Below, piece after piece: positions 44,935-56,350 of a DNA stretch of 64,000 bases. Within the stretch, counting starts at the first letter, position 1. Every line of letters starts with the position of its first letter. Under the pieces are notes generated by a model that saw only the letters and a list, made by a program, of their open reading frames with translations, ran no database searches and had not been told where the DNA came from. The translations under genes were made by a program, and so were the position numbers. Source of the stretch: Monodelphis domestica (Eukaryota; Chordata; Mammalia; Didelphimorphia; Didelphidae); contig NC_077228.1 of assembly GCF_027887165.1 (NCBI RefSeq), forward strand, positions 185,467,643-185,531,642. The letters run 5' to 3'.

Positions 44935-45540
44935 CTCAAAAACAGTTGAGGAAAATGGCAAATGTTGGCAGGGCTTTGGAAAAGCAGCTATACTAGTGTG
45001 CTATTGGTGGACCCATGAGTTTATTGAGCCATTCTGGAAAACAATTTGAACCTATGCCAAGAAAGTTGCCACTTTGACCCAGCTATATATCACATTACCA
45101 TACTTGTACCCCAAAGAAATCAAAGACAAAAAACTATAAATATAAAAATAACTAACAGTTCTTTTCATGGTAGCCCCAAACTGGAAACCAAATAAATGTC
45201 CTCCCATTAGGCAATGGCTAAACAAATGGTGGTTTGTGAAAGTAATGGAATATTATTGTGCCATAAGAAATGATGAAATGGGTAGTTTCAAGAGGAAACT
45301 AGGAAGACCTTTATGAATTGATGCAGGGGTAAGCAAAACTAGTACAACACTTTATATAGTGACAACATTATAAAGAAAAAGAATTTCAACTTGAGAACAC
45401 TAATCAGTTCAATGATAACCACAATACCAAAAGGATGAAAATGAAGCATACCATTCACCTCCTGACAGAGAGATGATGAATTTAAAATGCAGAAGGACAT
45501 TTTCAAGCATAGCCAAGGTGGAAGTTCAACTAGGCATGCA
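44935..45540 (+). mobile_element. L1 ORF2 end and 3' UTR
   Basis: caaatgttggcagggctttg, gtaccccaaagaaatcaaag, taatggaatattattgtgcc, cacctcctgacagagagatg. A different L1 subfamily from 18-20 kb. Inactive. Confidence 0.85.
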
Positions 45541-45800
45541 TGTACTAAGGAGTACCTTGTATCAGGAATCGCATGGAGGCCAGTGACAGAATGTAGGGGT
45601 TCATAGAGGGGGGAGTAAAATGTAAGAAGGCTAGAAACCTAGGAAGAGGCCAGGTTATAAAGGAAGTAACAGCCAATGGAATTTATATGGTAAATGGGGA
45701 AGGTTGGGGAGTCGACAGGGTCAGACCTGGCTAGGTCATCTATTCAATGTTAAGAAGGGAAGAAGAGGAGGAATTTGGGGGCTGGAGGAGTGTGGGGGTA
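45541..45800 (+). repeat. Mammalian repeat of unnamed family
   Basis: ggaggccagtgacagaatg, gaagaggccaggttataaag, cagggtcagacctggctagg. Confidence 0.55.
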
Positions 45801-46009
45801 AATTTGGAAGAGCTAGTGTTTTCTGAATATTTGTTTAGCCCCTCTACCTGCCACCAAGAGAAATTGGCTTGAGACTCGGAGGCTTTTGGTAGATTCTGGG
45901 GAAATACTCAGATATTTTCCATAGGAGAGCATACCTTGAAGAAACAATGCAGCCAAGAGCTACTGGAATTAAAAGAGATGATGAAATATGGGTGCATTTT
46001 GACACTTGT

Positions 46010-46145
46010 AAAATGATAAAAACACAACTGGCTTTTATATAGCACTTTATCAGTGGAAAACATATCTCAGTGATTTGCCTGGGGTTAAAGAGCTGGGAAC
46101 TCAACTCAAAACTTCTGATGATTTTCCCACTACACCATGATGCCT
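46010..46145 (-). repeat. MIR, internally deleted, reverse
   Basis: tatatagcactttatcagtg, tgatttgcctggggttaaag, ttttcccactacaccatga. Confidence 0.55.
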
Positions 46146-47110
46146 TAGCATATGATTAATACTGAAGATGATACACAAATTATTTGCTTTTACTTTGGCT
46201 AGGAGTTTGGCCACCTTTGGTGATAGGGCTAGGCCATGAAGTAAGCTCAATTCAGAATGGACTGTTAACTTTCTAGCACCTAGAGATAGTCAATTGCTGC
46301 TCCTTTTTTAAAGCAAAAATCTCCAAACTCTTTTGATCATAGGCACCTATCAGTAATATTTATTTCTGTCACAAATCCTATATGTGTGTGAATATATATA
46401 TATATTCTATACTAATAAAAAACTTTTTTCTTACTTTTAAGCAAAGTAGAATTGAATATGCTTTGTTATTTTAGAAGATTTTCTGTCTTAGGATTTAAGA
46501 AAAATTTGAAAATAATTAGTAAATAAGTTAGTCATTTTGATCAATGTAACTAGCCAAGTAGGTATGTTTCTGTTTGGTTGCCTAGTAACCTGTGAAAGCT
46601 CACTTCCCCTACTCCCAATCACATTGGTGGGCTCAGTCCCTATAGGCCAGTGGACTTCTATTTCCCTTAGAGTTCTGAGAATAACTCTAAAAAGTGGGGT
46701 TTCTAGTGCTATAACTTCTGAACTGTCAATGATGTACTTTCCATCATTAATCAAGCATTCATGACTTCAATTGCTTTTAGTAAGAGGGTTTACTGAGAAG
46801 ATACAGCAAGAATACTTAGTACAAAATGTGGCCAAACTGGGGGCACACTCTCCCCTTAAAAACACAAGTTCTCTTGGGGAGAATGGGCTCAAATTTGGAC
46901 ATCCTGTTTCTCTTTGTATGGCTTTCCACTGAGCTCTGATTATTGGTGCCTTTCAAGAAAAAGTCCATACTTAGCCTTTTTCCCTTAAAGGGTCATACTC
47001 CCTGAAGCTGTTGCTGTCCTTGGCTCCATCTTTCCACATGTACCTATGTACTTCCTCTGTTATTGGCTCTATTGCTATAGCAATAATCCCTGCTAACTGA
47101 CTCTAGCAGA
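46146..47110. other. Intergenic DNA without recognised features
   Basis: A short (TA)n lies at 46,393-46,404. No gene seen. Confidence 0.5.
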
Positions 47111-47322
47111 GTTTTTTTTTTTTTAAACCCTGACCTTCCATCTTAGAATCAATACTCTGTACTGGTTCTAAGGCAGAAGAACAGTTAACAGCTAGGCAAT
47201 TGGGGGTTAAGTAACTTGCCCAGGCTCACAGAGCTAGGAAGTGTGTGTCTCAGGCTACATTTGAACCCAGATCCTCCTGTCTCATGCCTGGCTCTCTATC
47301 CCCTGAGCCACCTTGCTGCCCT
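47111..47322 (-). mobile_element. SINE1/WSINE1-type SINE, reverse
   Basis: T-run, aaccctgaccttccatctta, agctaggcaattgggggtta, gaacccagatcctcctgtct, gagccaccttgctgccc. Confidence 0.9.
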
Positions 47323-47829
47323 GCTCTGGTAGACTCTTATTTAAAAAACAAAACAAAAGAAAACAAAAGAAAACAAAATCCCTCCCTACAGCTCTACATA
47401 GTTAGCTTTGGGACTTCTGGATTTCCCATCCTGACAAGGTCACCCAGGTATTCCCATCTCAGGGTTCACATTCACCAAGAATGAGGAAAAGAATAAGGAT
47501 AAAAGAAACGGAATTACCATGGACTGATGGACCCACAGTGGTCAGTTGGGGGAGCATGGCCAACTGCCACTCCCTCCCCTAGCAACTCAAAGCAGTTCTT
47601 GACTCCCTTGACAACAACAGCAAAAGAGATGGACAAGTTACACCCTTTGTATGCTCATTCAATTCTTAATCAGCTCCTTTTGAGTCATCAGTTTTTAAGA
47701 CTTTTTCATCACCAAGTACCAACTCCTGAGTCATCATGACTGAAACGGATCCCTAAAGTTTCCACATGGTCTCTTGGACCAAAACCAGGAGGGAGAATAT
47801 GTGACCCAGCTTCAAAGAGCAGACTCCCT

Positions 47830-48170
47830 TGGCCAGTCCTTCCTGCCCGGGTCCCGTTACCATGATTATTTTATATTCATTTTTCACTGAAAGATACACA
47901 ATACAATACCCAATATCGGGTCAAAAAATAACAGCTTCTCAGCAGGAGTCATGTTTTTCTGGATTTATTCATCAAACCCAATACCAAAACAACAGATATA
48001 AGTGAACTATCTCTAATTTTAATTGAGCAGAAAGTTTCTCACATAAATCATTCTTTGTTTTTGATGTAGTTCTGCTTAATTATTGGTACCACGCTTTAAT
48101 GTCCTATTGATACTTGGATATTTTAGCTATGTTTTTATGTGTGAAGAACAGTACAGTGGGACGTTTTCCT
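47830..48170. promoter_or_regulatory. Candidate conserved non-coding element 1
   Basis: Repeat-free AT-rich block with several homeodomain-like cores (ctctaattttaattgagc; cttaattattggtacc). Inference only. Confidence 0.3.
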
Positions 48171-48174
48171 GGAT

Positions 48175-48450
48175 AGGGCAGCTAGTGGGTACAGTGGCTA
48201 GAGCACTGGACCTGGAGTCAGGAAGACCTGAAGTCAGGAAGAACTGAGTTCAAATCCTGTCTCAGATGCTAGCTATGTGACATTGGGCAAGTCACTTAAC
48301 TTCTGTCTGCTTCAGTTTCTTCAACTGCAAAATGGGGATAATATTAGTACTTACCTCCCAAGGCGGTTGTAAGGCTCAAAAGTGATGATATTTGTAAAGC
48401 ACTTAGCAGAGTACCTGGTACATTAGAATGCTCACTTCTTTCCTGTAGAG
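48175..48450 (+). mobile_element. SINE with MAR1-like head and MIR-like 3' half
   Basis: Head gggcagctagtgggtacagt and gcaagtcacttaacttctgt are MAR1-like. The 3' half ggataatattagtacttacc, gcggttgtaaggctcaaaag and taaagcacttagcagagtac is MIR-like. The head contains a tandem duplication of gtcaggaaga. Confidence 0.7.
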
Positions 48451-48925
48451 CCCAGAAAAGGACAGTAATGTATACTAAAGTTAGAAAGAAATAGTAGATG
48501 GGGGCCAGGTTTTCAAAGAGAGGAGTCCATACTTGATGGAGGGAAATAGAGAACTGCTGGTGTTTATTTAATGAGGAGAGAAGCATTCCTACACTTCAGG
48601 AAAATCCCTTTGGATGGGCTGTGGAGAGGGTGGACTGACATGGATCGGTGAAACTTGAGGAATGGAGGACCATTTGGGAGATCTCTGTCTTAATAAATGG
48701 GAGAGGGTGATTGTGACCTGAAGTGGGGTGATGGCTGGGTGAGTACAGTGAAGGGAAAGAGGAAAGAGAGAGAAACATCAAACTTTGACAAAGGATTGAG
48801 TCAAAATGAGTCATCAAGGATGCCAGCGAGTTTTTGATCTAGGTTACTGGAAGGGTGAGAGTTCCCCAAATAGAAATAAGAGAAATCTGGAACAGGGATG
48901 AGTTTTTAGGAGAAGATAAAGCAAT
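48451..48925 (+). repeat. Mammalian repeat of unnamed family
   Basis: gggggccaggttttcaaaga, caggaaaatccctttggatg, gagtcatcaaggatgccag. Longest copy of the family. Confidence 0.55.
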
Positions 48926-49479
48926 GGGGTCTCCCAACTCTTTCCTACTTGTTCATTCTTGGGAAGTCTTGCTCCCTGCTCACTTCCCTGAAGTTCAAAG
49001 CATACCCTCCCAGGCAGTTCTTGCCATTGCCACAAGGTGATCTGGGGTCAATTGAGATGGAAGGGGGAGGGGGTTTTCCCACTGGGATGGGTGAATCTGT
49101 TACTAGAGTGTCCAAGGTGTGGTTCCATTATCATTGCCCTGAGGGAGTAACTAATACCGGCTACAGAAGGGGGAAAGGTTGGAAGCATGAACAGGAGGAG
49201 GAGGAGAGCAAAGTCAAGGAGTGTTGGGAGATTATTGGTGAAGGGTGGGTGTGGTTGCAGTAGAGACAAGCCCCATGGTTAGTCATAAAGAGGAGGATGC
49301 CATGTGACCCACATTCCCATCCTTTTTATTTGTACCATACTAAGATAGCCCCCTAAAGGACCTCTTTGGAGATGACTGCTTTAGAAGAGCAAGTGTAGAT
49401 ACCCCGAGTTAAATGGAGAGAAAGTCTTCCAAATGATTTAATACCTAAATACTCCTTCATGATCCATTCCTTTTTAAAA
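48926..49479. other. Intergenic DNA without recognised features
   Basis: An open frame at 48,949-49,263 (104 codons, Glu/Gly-rich) has no recognisable similarity and sits in low-complexity purine-rich DNA. Confidence 0.5.
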
Positions 49480-50270
49480 ATCATTTTTTCTATTTTTCAA
49501 GGAGCAATTGAAAAAAATTTAATCTGTCCCCACCACCTCCCCTCTTTAAGCAAAACTAAACTCATATCCCTCAATACAGAACTATAGAGTCCAGCATATC
49601 AAATTCCCTCATTAGTCATGTTCAAAAATATGTTTCTATCTGCATTTTAAGTTCATCATTACCTGTGTATCAGGAGATGAGTGGCGTGTTTCACTTTCTG
49701 TAGCACTCGTCATTGATCATTGCATTGATTGTTGCAATGATTCTAAAGTCTTTCAAAGTTGTTTTTCTCCATGATGTTATTAGTGTAAAGATTATTCTAG
49801 TTTTGCTCCCTTCACCTTGTATTAGTTCACAAAGATCTTTCCAGTTTCCTCTGAAATTGTCCATTTCATCCTTTCTTATATTCCATTATATTCATATTGC
49901 ACAATTCATTTCACCATTCCCCTTGTAGAAAGATAGCTCTTTAGTTTACAATTTTGGGCTACCATGGAAAGAGCTACTATAAATATTTTTCATATATTTT
50001 TTTCCCTTTCTTTGGTTTATTTGGGGGCATAAGCCTAGTAGTGGTGCAGCTGGGTCAAAGGGCATGTAAAGTTGGATCATTTCCCAAGAAGGGCTCCAGA
50101 CTACTTTTCAGAATACCTGGACCAATCACGGCTCCATTCTCAGGACACTAGAGTACCTATTTTCCCACCACCCCTCCAACATTCATCATTTTCATCTTTT
50201 TGTCATCTTTGCCAGTCGGAACCTCTTAAGTCGCTTTAATTTGCAATTCTCTAACAATAAGCATTTAGAG
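49480..50270 (-). mobile_element. L1 ORF2 end and 3' UTR, reverse
   Basis: ttcaccattccccttgtag, gcagctgggtcaaagggcat, ccaccacccctccaacattc. Typical reversed L1 order. Old. Confidence 0.82.
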
Positions 50271-50274
50271 CAGA

Positions 50275-50470
50275 GATGTCAAACACTCAGCCTTCCTGCA
50301 GCACTGTGAGCCAAAGTAGTTTAAAATGTATTTGGGAAATATTTAGCAAAATAAAATACAACAAAGAGAGGCTATTTTTTAAGACTGTCATTATGTGATG
50401 TGCAAGAATCCCTATAGGTAGATTAGTGGCACTTGGTTCCATCTGAGTCTAATAACACTGATATAAAGCA
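50275..50470. mobile_element. Non-autonomous hAT-like DNA element
   Basis: gcagagatgtcaaacactca, tatttgggaaatatttagca, gaatccctataggtagatta. Same family as 5960-6150. Confidence 0.5.
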
Positions 50471-50534
50471 TAATACTCTGGGGAGAAGATTAATTCTCTT
50501 GACCTTGGGAGTTAAATAATAACTGCAAGTGTTA

Positions 50535-50675
50535 TAGTAGGATGGAGAGATCATCAGATTGGGAGTCAAAGGATCTGCATTTGAACCCCGACTTTGCCTG
50601 TGCTACTTTTGTTTTCCTCCAGGATAGAACTAGGTCCCTAAGGTCCCTTCTAGTTCTCTATCCCTTCCTCCCCTT
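50535..50675 (+). repeat. MIR/THER-type CORE-SINE
   Basis: atcagattgggagtcaaagg, tttgaaccccgactttgcc, taaggtcccttctagttctc. Confidence 0.75.
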
Positions 50676-50689
50676 GAATTCATCATAAG

Positions 50690-51025
50690 CTACTGAAGAA
50701 GAGATGCTGAATATTGATATGAAGCAAAGAGTGGGTCAGGAAGCAACAGTTAGAACTGAGCATTAAACAACTAATTGGTTTAAAATTGGAAAGGAATACA
50801 ACAAGGCTGTATATTGTCTATTCCATGCAGCGTACATCCAGGGAAATGCCAGGCTGGATGAATCAAAAGCCAGAATGCAGGTTGCCAGGAGAATTATCCA
50901 TCTCAGATATGTAGATGATAGCAGTCTGATGGCAAAAAGTAAAGAACTGAGAAGATTTTTGATGAGAGTAAAAGAGGAAACCCTAAAAGCTTGGCTTGAA
51001 AATCTGAACATGTTCCTAGGATAGA
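50690..51025 (+). mobile_element. RTE/BovB-like LINE reverse-transcriptase relic
   Basis: The plus-strand frame reads VGQEATVRTEH, stop, TTNWFKIGKEYNKA, then MQVARRIIHLRYVDDSSLMA and VKEETLKAWLENLNM. This follows the RTE-clade pattern around the catalytic YxDD motif (YVDD at 50,908-50,919). RTE elements are LINEs that also move SINEs. Only about 110 residues survive, with one internal stop. Confidence 0.85.
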
Positions 51026-51234
51026 TACGGAGTCAAGGGAGGCAAAGAAGAGGTTCAGACAAAATACTTCTAGGAATATTTGAGGACTACTTCCTCTGGT
51101 CACTAAAATCAATGGGGTACCTTTCAAAGTAACAGGATATTTGAGGAAGAGAAGCGTAGATTTTGAGCTAGAAGCGCCCTTCAAAATCATCTTGTCTGAC
51201 TCCTTCCCATTGTCCCATTTGTCCCATGGACGAA

Positions 51235-51530
51235 TAGTGCAGTAGATGGGCCACTGGCCATGGCGCTTGGTTTCCAGTACCATCAGATTTTACCTTCCTA
51301 ACTTTAAAGACCCTGGGCAGGGAGCATAACCTCTCCCATCCTCAGCCTTCACATTTGTAAAATGGGCACAAAAATAGCTGCATAATACCTACTTCATAGG
51401 GTTATTGTGAGGATTATTATTTTATTATTTATTATATATATATAAATTACTTATTGCCAGCCTCTGTCACAGTCCCCCGATGTAATGTATACACAATGCT
51501 TTGCAAGCCTCGTAGCACCATATTAAAATA
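51235..51530 (+). repeat. MIR with extended 3' end
   Basis: gccttcacatttgtaaaatg, catagggttattgtgaggat, (TA)n at 51,425-51,445, then caatgctttgcaagcctcg. Confidence 0.65.
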
Positions 51531-51535
51531 TTTGT

Positions 51536-51785
51536 TACTGAGCCTGCTGACCCATAATCCCAGCTACAGTTTGACCGAGTCTGGTGGATTTCTCGAGCTT
51601 GGGTTTTCTGAGCTGTAGTAGGATGGGCTGATTGGGAATCTACTAAACATGACATCATATGGTGAACCCCCCCTGGAACCGGCATCCCACCAGATTGTTT
51701 AAAGGGGTTAGACCGGTCCAGGTCAGAAATGGAACTGGTCAAAACTCCCTTATCAACCAGAGTGGCACCAGGGGCCTAAGGAGCC
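51536..51785 (+). pseudogene. 7SL RNA (signal recognition particle RNA) retropseudogene
   Basis: Collinear with 7SL RNA from about base 10 to 240: cataatcccagcta, gagcttgggttttctgagct, gtagtaggatgggctg, atcatatggtgaaccccccc, gttagaccggtccaggtcag, aaatggaactggtcaaaact. These include the 5' Alu-domain stem region and the S-domain. Substitutions are frequent, the 3' end is lost and the 5' end has an altered first hairpin, so it is a pseudogene. Because it holds the S-domain it comes from full 7SL, not from an Alu or B1-type SINE; marsupials lack those SINEs. Confidence 0.88.
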
Positions 51786-51825
51786 CCAGGATTCTAGTGG
51801 GGTGAGCTGGGGACACCTAGACCCG

Positions 51826-51995
51826 CACGCATGTGTGTGTGTGTACATGTGTGCTTGTGGTGGGTATAATGCGTAAACAACACGTGCACACCCTGGATGC
51901 CATACATGCATGATGGGTATAGACACATGTAATGCATGTATTACATGCAAATATAAGCACATATGTATGTGCTCATATAGTTACATATACAAGTA
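51826..51995. repeat. GT/CATG alternating low-complexity tract
   Basis: Alternating purine-pyrimidine DNA rich in ACATG and GTGT words, with CACGTG at 51,881-51,886. Confidence 0.75.
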
Positions 51996-52274
51996 TATAA
52001 TTGCCTTTATTACAACTCAGGAAACTGAGGTTCCCCCCAAAGTTAAATGACTTGGGCACAGAGGTATTAGGTGTCAGAATTTATCCAAACATAGGCTCTC
52101 TCTCTGACATGCATTGATGCATTATATTGCATTATTTTAGGTAAAAAAGGAGAGAAGTGTAGATGGATACATCATTATTTCCCTCCTTAAAAATATGAAA
52201 GTGAGCAAGACAAGAAAAGAGTCCCCAGACCTCATTAGTGGCTGAGGGTCAAGACTCAGACCCTTATCTTCTCT

Positions 52275-52725
52275 TTGTGGTCCAGTGGAAAGAGCACTGG
52301 CTTTGTAGTCAGAGAACCTGGATTTGAATCCTGGCACTGGAGCAGCTAGGTGATGCAGAGAATAGAACGCCAGGCCTGGAATCGGAGAGACCTGAATTCA
52401 AGTCTGGCCTCACACACTTACTGGCTGTGTGATCCTTGACAAGTCACTTGACCCTGTTTGCCTCAGTTTCCTCATCTGTAAAATGAGCTGGAGAAGCAAA
52501 TGGCAAACAACTCCAGCATCTTTGCCAAGAAAACCCATAAATAGGGTCGCAAAGAATTGGGCATGACTAAAAGTGACTAAACGACATTTCTAGGCAACCT
52601 GTGTGAATTTGAGCAAGTTACTCCATGTCTCTGGCTTACAGATGCGTTCCCCTCATCTGTAAAATTAAGGGGCTGGTTTGGATGACCTGTAATGTCCCTT
52701 CCAGTTCTAAACTTATGATCCTCTA
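52275..52725 (+). repeat. MIR/THER-type CORE-SINE split by MAR1
   Basis: 52,275-52,339 (gtccagtggaaagagcactg, gatttgaatcctggcactgg) and 52,588-52,725 (gagcaagttactccatgtct, aatgtcccttccagttctaa) are the two halves of one element. Confidence 0.88.
52340..52587 (+). mobile_element. MAR1-type CORE-SINE, full length, nested
   Basis: agcagctaggtgatgcagag, cactggctgtgtgatc-type core, aaatgagctggagaagcaaa, aactccagcatctttgccaa, gaattgggcatgactaaaag. Confidence 0.93.
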
Positions 52726-52839
52726 ACCTATCATGAGACGTGGTGGTTGGTTACTCTGAATTATAAATGCAAAATGTCTTAGTAGTCAGAGCTGTAAAAA
52801 GCTGCCTACCGTTAGAGGTGTTTTTTTTTTAAAAAAAAA

Positions 52840-53540
52840 TGTAAATTGACTTATCCTTTAAATATGCCTCTGTCTGTGCTGTTTGCGTGGCTTAGCATTC
52901 CCTCCAGCGTGCTGGTGATTTTTATCACATTTAAAAGAGCTTTACAGAAGGAGGCCTACCACATAAGATGAAATCCTAGAGGTAGTTATTTTTTTCCCCC
53001 AGCTTCTAACATCACAGATGCACACTGGAAGTGATTTTTTTTTTAAAGATACTTTTAAGCTGAAAAAGTAACATTTCTCCCCTCCTTTTCACTCAGAGAA
53101 AAACATAATGATGAAAATCATGTTCTGGATATCTCTAATTATTGTCAATAGAATATCTAACTTCTCTCCTGAAGTTTTATTCCGATGACTCTTTAAGGCT
53201 TAAGGGTGACCAGAGATTCTCGAAGGCGATGCCAATTGAGCACAGCCGATTGGCAGGTCCTCCCTAGCTGGAAAGGCTCTGAGCTCAGGCTCAGCGAAGG
53301 ACTGTCATCCAAGAATCAGCCTCTCTGAATGCTGGTTTATGAATAGAAAGTCGACTACAAGATGATGAATTTTTTTTTTTTGGTCACAGCAATTCATGGC
53401 CAACATTTACCCAAACCTGGAGGGGGTAGTGGCGATCCATGTCAAGCAAAAGAGTGTCCACATTTAGGAAATTGCAGTTCTTTTGAAGTACTGAATTAAG
53501 TGGATTTAACTTAGCTTATGCCTATTAAAATTTTTTTTTA
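52840..53540. promoter_or_regulatory. Candidate conserved non-coding element 2
   Basis: A 700-base repeat-free block among dense repeats, with mixed composition and several homeodomain-like words (ctctaattattgtcaata). Function is inference. Confidence 0.33.
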
Positions 53541-53639
53541 ATAGGAATTTTCATGGTGACCACCTCTTGAACATCAGCAATCAAAACCTTGAATGCCCCT
53601 TATTATATGATACCTTTACATATGTTGTAAATGTTCTCT

Positions 53640-54060
53640 TAAGTTATTAAGCATTTACTTTCCCCTCCCATTGGGGGTGGGGGAAGACAGTCTTCTAACA
53701 AGTGTATAGTCTAGTAAAACAAATTCCCATGTTGACCATATCCAAAAATGTGTGCATGTTAGTCCATCATTTCTGGATCAGAAGGTTGAGGGGTATTTTT
53801 TACCAAAGGTCTTCGGGAATCTTGGTTGATTATTGCATTGATAGATTTCTCAAGTCTTTCAGAATATTTTTTTATGCTATTCTCTGAAACTGTGTCTTCA
53901 TTTTTTAACAGCACAGTAGTGTTCCATTGCATTTAAGAATATTATTTCAAATACGACAGGATGGAATTACATTATTGTTTTTTTTGCACGCACAAATTAT
54001 TTCCATTCAACATTGCTACAATGCTGATGGCTACTGGAGGACTATTCATTCCCTTTTTTA
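53640..54060 (-). mobile_element. L1 3' UTR relic, reverse
   Basis: ccatatccaaaaatgtgtgc, tgattattgcattgatagat, agcacagtagtgttccattg. Very old. Confidence 0.55.
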
Positions 54061-55139
54061 GATTTTTCTTTTTAAGGTATTAATGCTCCACTTTCCCCTT
54101 TCTTGAAAACTGGAGAATTTTAATGGAGACTTTGATCTCCAATTGATTTATAAATTAGCATGGAACCTTGAACTCCTTGGCTTTCTTTTCTGACAGTTCT
54201 TAAGTCATTTGTTTCGAAGCTTTTGAGTATTATTTTGTTTGTTGTGAATTTAAAATTCACTGTTCAAGAGGCAGAGGCCTGAGGGATAAAATCAATAAGC
54301 CTTTCCTTATCATCCATCTCTCCTTGTGTAAAGTTCATGTTGGGAGAATACTCTGAAACCAAAAATGTCACCCAATGTCTGAAACTAGACCTGTTCACAC
54401 CAAAATCACACTTTGGTTAGGCATATAATGGGTCACCTCTTCAGTTTTAATAATAGCTCTACCTTAGGGGGAGGGAGCAAATGGAAAGTTGTAAATAAAT
54501 GGAGGGAGCTGTCAAGTCGATTGACTCTTTTATGACAATTTCCAAAGGGATTGGGACTGAGGTGTAGGACTTGCTTGGAGTTACCTATCACCCTTATAGC
54601 CGCAGTGGTCCCTGCAAACTCCGGGGTGCTCCAGAACCATTTCTTTCTGGGTTTATTTCATTTTCTCTTTGTTTTGGTGGGAGAATAAAAATGCATGCAC
54701 TTATTCTTAAGTTTGAGAGTTTATGGATCTGCTCTTTCTAGAGAGAGAAAGAGAGGTCCTTGAGCAGCTTGCTCTCAGAGAGGGGAAGTTTCTCACTTGC
54801 AACTTCCCCAAATCTAGAAGAGTAGCAAGCTCCCATTAGAAAGCCATAAAATAGGGAAGCAGAATACCTGTCCTTTGCTGCCCACCTATTTCCTTACATT
54901 ATTCAAATGTTGTAGGATAAATGGCAAGGAAGTTGCTGGTCCAGCAGCCTTAGAGTATGTTTGCCTTCTGGTGGAGGAGAGAAGTTCAAACCACCATGTG
55001 GCGGCTTGGACAGGTTGTGTAGAACTCTGTGGGAAAGCAAAAGACTCACCTGAATATCAGGATGTTGCCCCATAATGACTTACATGGCCTTTTGGGTGAA
55101 GGTCCCCAAGAATAGGGCCTTTTCTACATTTGCCCAGAA
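54061..55139. other. Intergenic DNA without recognised features
   Basis: No gene, RNA or repeat recognised. Confidence 0.5.
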
Positions 55140-55275
55140 CTTGGAGGGCCCTACCAAACTGGAAACTCCTTGAGAGCAGGGACTGTCTTTTGCCTCTTTT
55201 TGCATCCTCAGTGCTTAGCATAGTGCCTGGCACATAGTAGGCACTTAATAAGTGTTTATTGATTGATCGATTTAT
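55140..55275 (+). repeat. L2-type 3' tail
   Basis: ctccttgagagcagggactg, cagtgcttagcatagtgcct, ggcacatagtaggcacttaa. Confidence 0.82.
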
Positions 55276-55559
55276 ATAGTTAGACATTCTTTTATCATTT
55301 AGAAATAACCACTGATATTCATCCCAATTCTAAGATGACAGATGTGTATGAATAAAGTCAATAAAATTAATGAGATGGAGCATCTTCTCTCTCTCAGCTC
55401 CACTCCTGACTCTGAACTTTAAATATCGCTTTACTAGCAGTCTCCTCATCCTGGAGATGCCTTGACCCTGCTGTTCTCCACTTATTAGTGAGCTCCTGCC
55501 CAGGACTGCCATTTCATGAATGGCCCAGGCCATTCATGTTCATTTTTTGGTCCATTCCT

Positions 55560-55740
55560 GGCCTAGCTCTTTTCTTTCTTACAGGTACCCTTGCCTTCCT
55601 CCCTCTTTTTCTAATTTCTTTTTATGTGTCATCTTCCCCCATTAGAATGTAAGCTCCTTGAGGGTAAGGCTGTCTTTCTGACTTTGATTTGCATTCCCAG
55701 CACTTAGCCCAGTTCCTAACACATAATAAATGGGCTATCA
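55560..55740 (+). repeat. L2-type 3' tail
   Basis: cattagaatgtaagctcct, cccagcacttagcccagttc. Confidence 0.75.
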
Positions 55741-55979
55741 TCTCTCTCTCTCCTTTTCAAATTCACTTAGTTCCTGATGAACGTCTGCTTATAAAGGAAT
55801 ATTAAGTGTGCCTTTTCTTAAGCGACTAAGTACTTTAACATATTTGGGGCTTTTTTTTTTTGGCAATTTGGAATTATTTCTACATTTAGTGTTAATATAG
55901 CTTTTAAGTATGTTTTTGATATTTTGGATGGAAAGTTTGTTAAAGTGACAACAAAAATGTCTTCCTAAACCTAACAAGA

Positions 55980-56350
55980 ATCAACCCTTTTCTTTCCAGC
56001 TTTCAAATGTTGTAATTTTGCAGTCTGGGAAATACATGATTTTGATTGGCACCAGGAGGGAAGCCATAATTTTATTTTTTCCATTTGTTATTACTCTTTC
56101 AGTTCTTATCAAAGGAAGAAATAGGAGCTTTTTAGCTGGCAACTTGCCAATATCACTAATCAGAATGTTAACAAGATTTCTTCTTTTGAGGCCTAATTTG
56201 GGTCTAATTGATAATAAACAAAGCAAAAAATGTCGTAATGGGAAAAAACACTGTTTTGCTCTTACTGTGCAGGAGCTATATTTGAATCTCTTTATAAGAG
56301 GAAAAATAGAGCTAAACAGACTTAATAAGGAACTCTTCTCATAGATTCAA
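55980..56350. promoter_or_regulatory. Candidate conserved non-coding element 3
   Basis: Repeat-free AT-rich block containing ttcttatcaaagg (GATA and TCF/LEF-like), gtctaattgataat (homeodomain-like) and cagctttcaaatgttg. Its texture is that of a developmental enhancer. Conservation cannot be tested here. Confidence 0.35.

Noticed and set aside
50763..51011. Minus-strand open frame with hydrophobic residues
   Set aside because: Shadow of the RTE reverse-transcriptase frame on the plus strand, which has the recognisable YVDD context.
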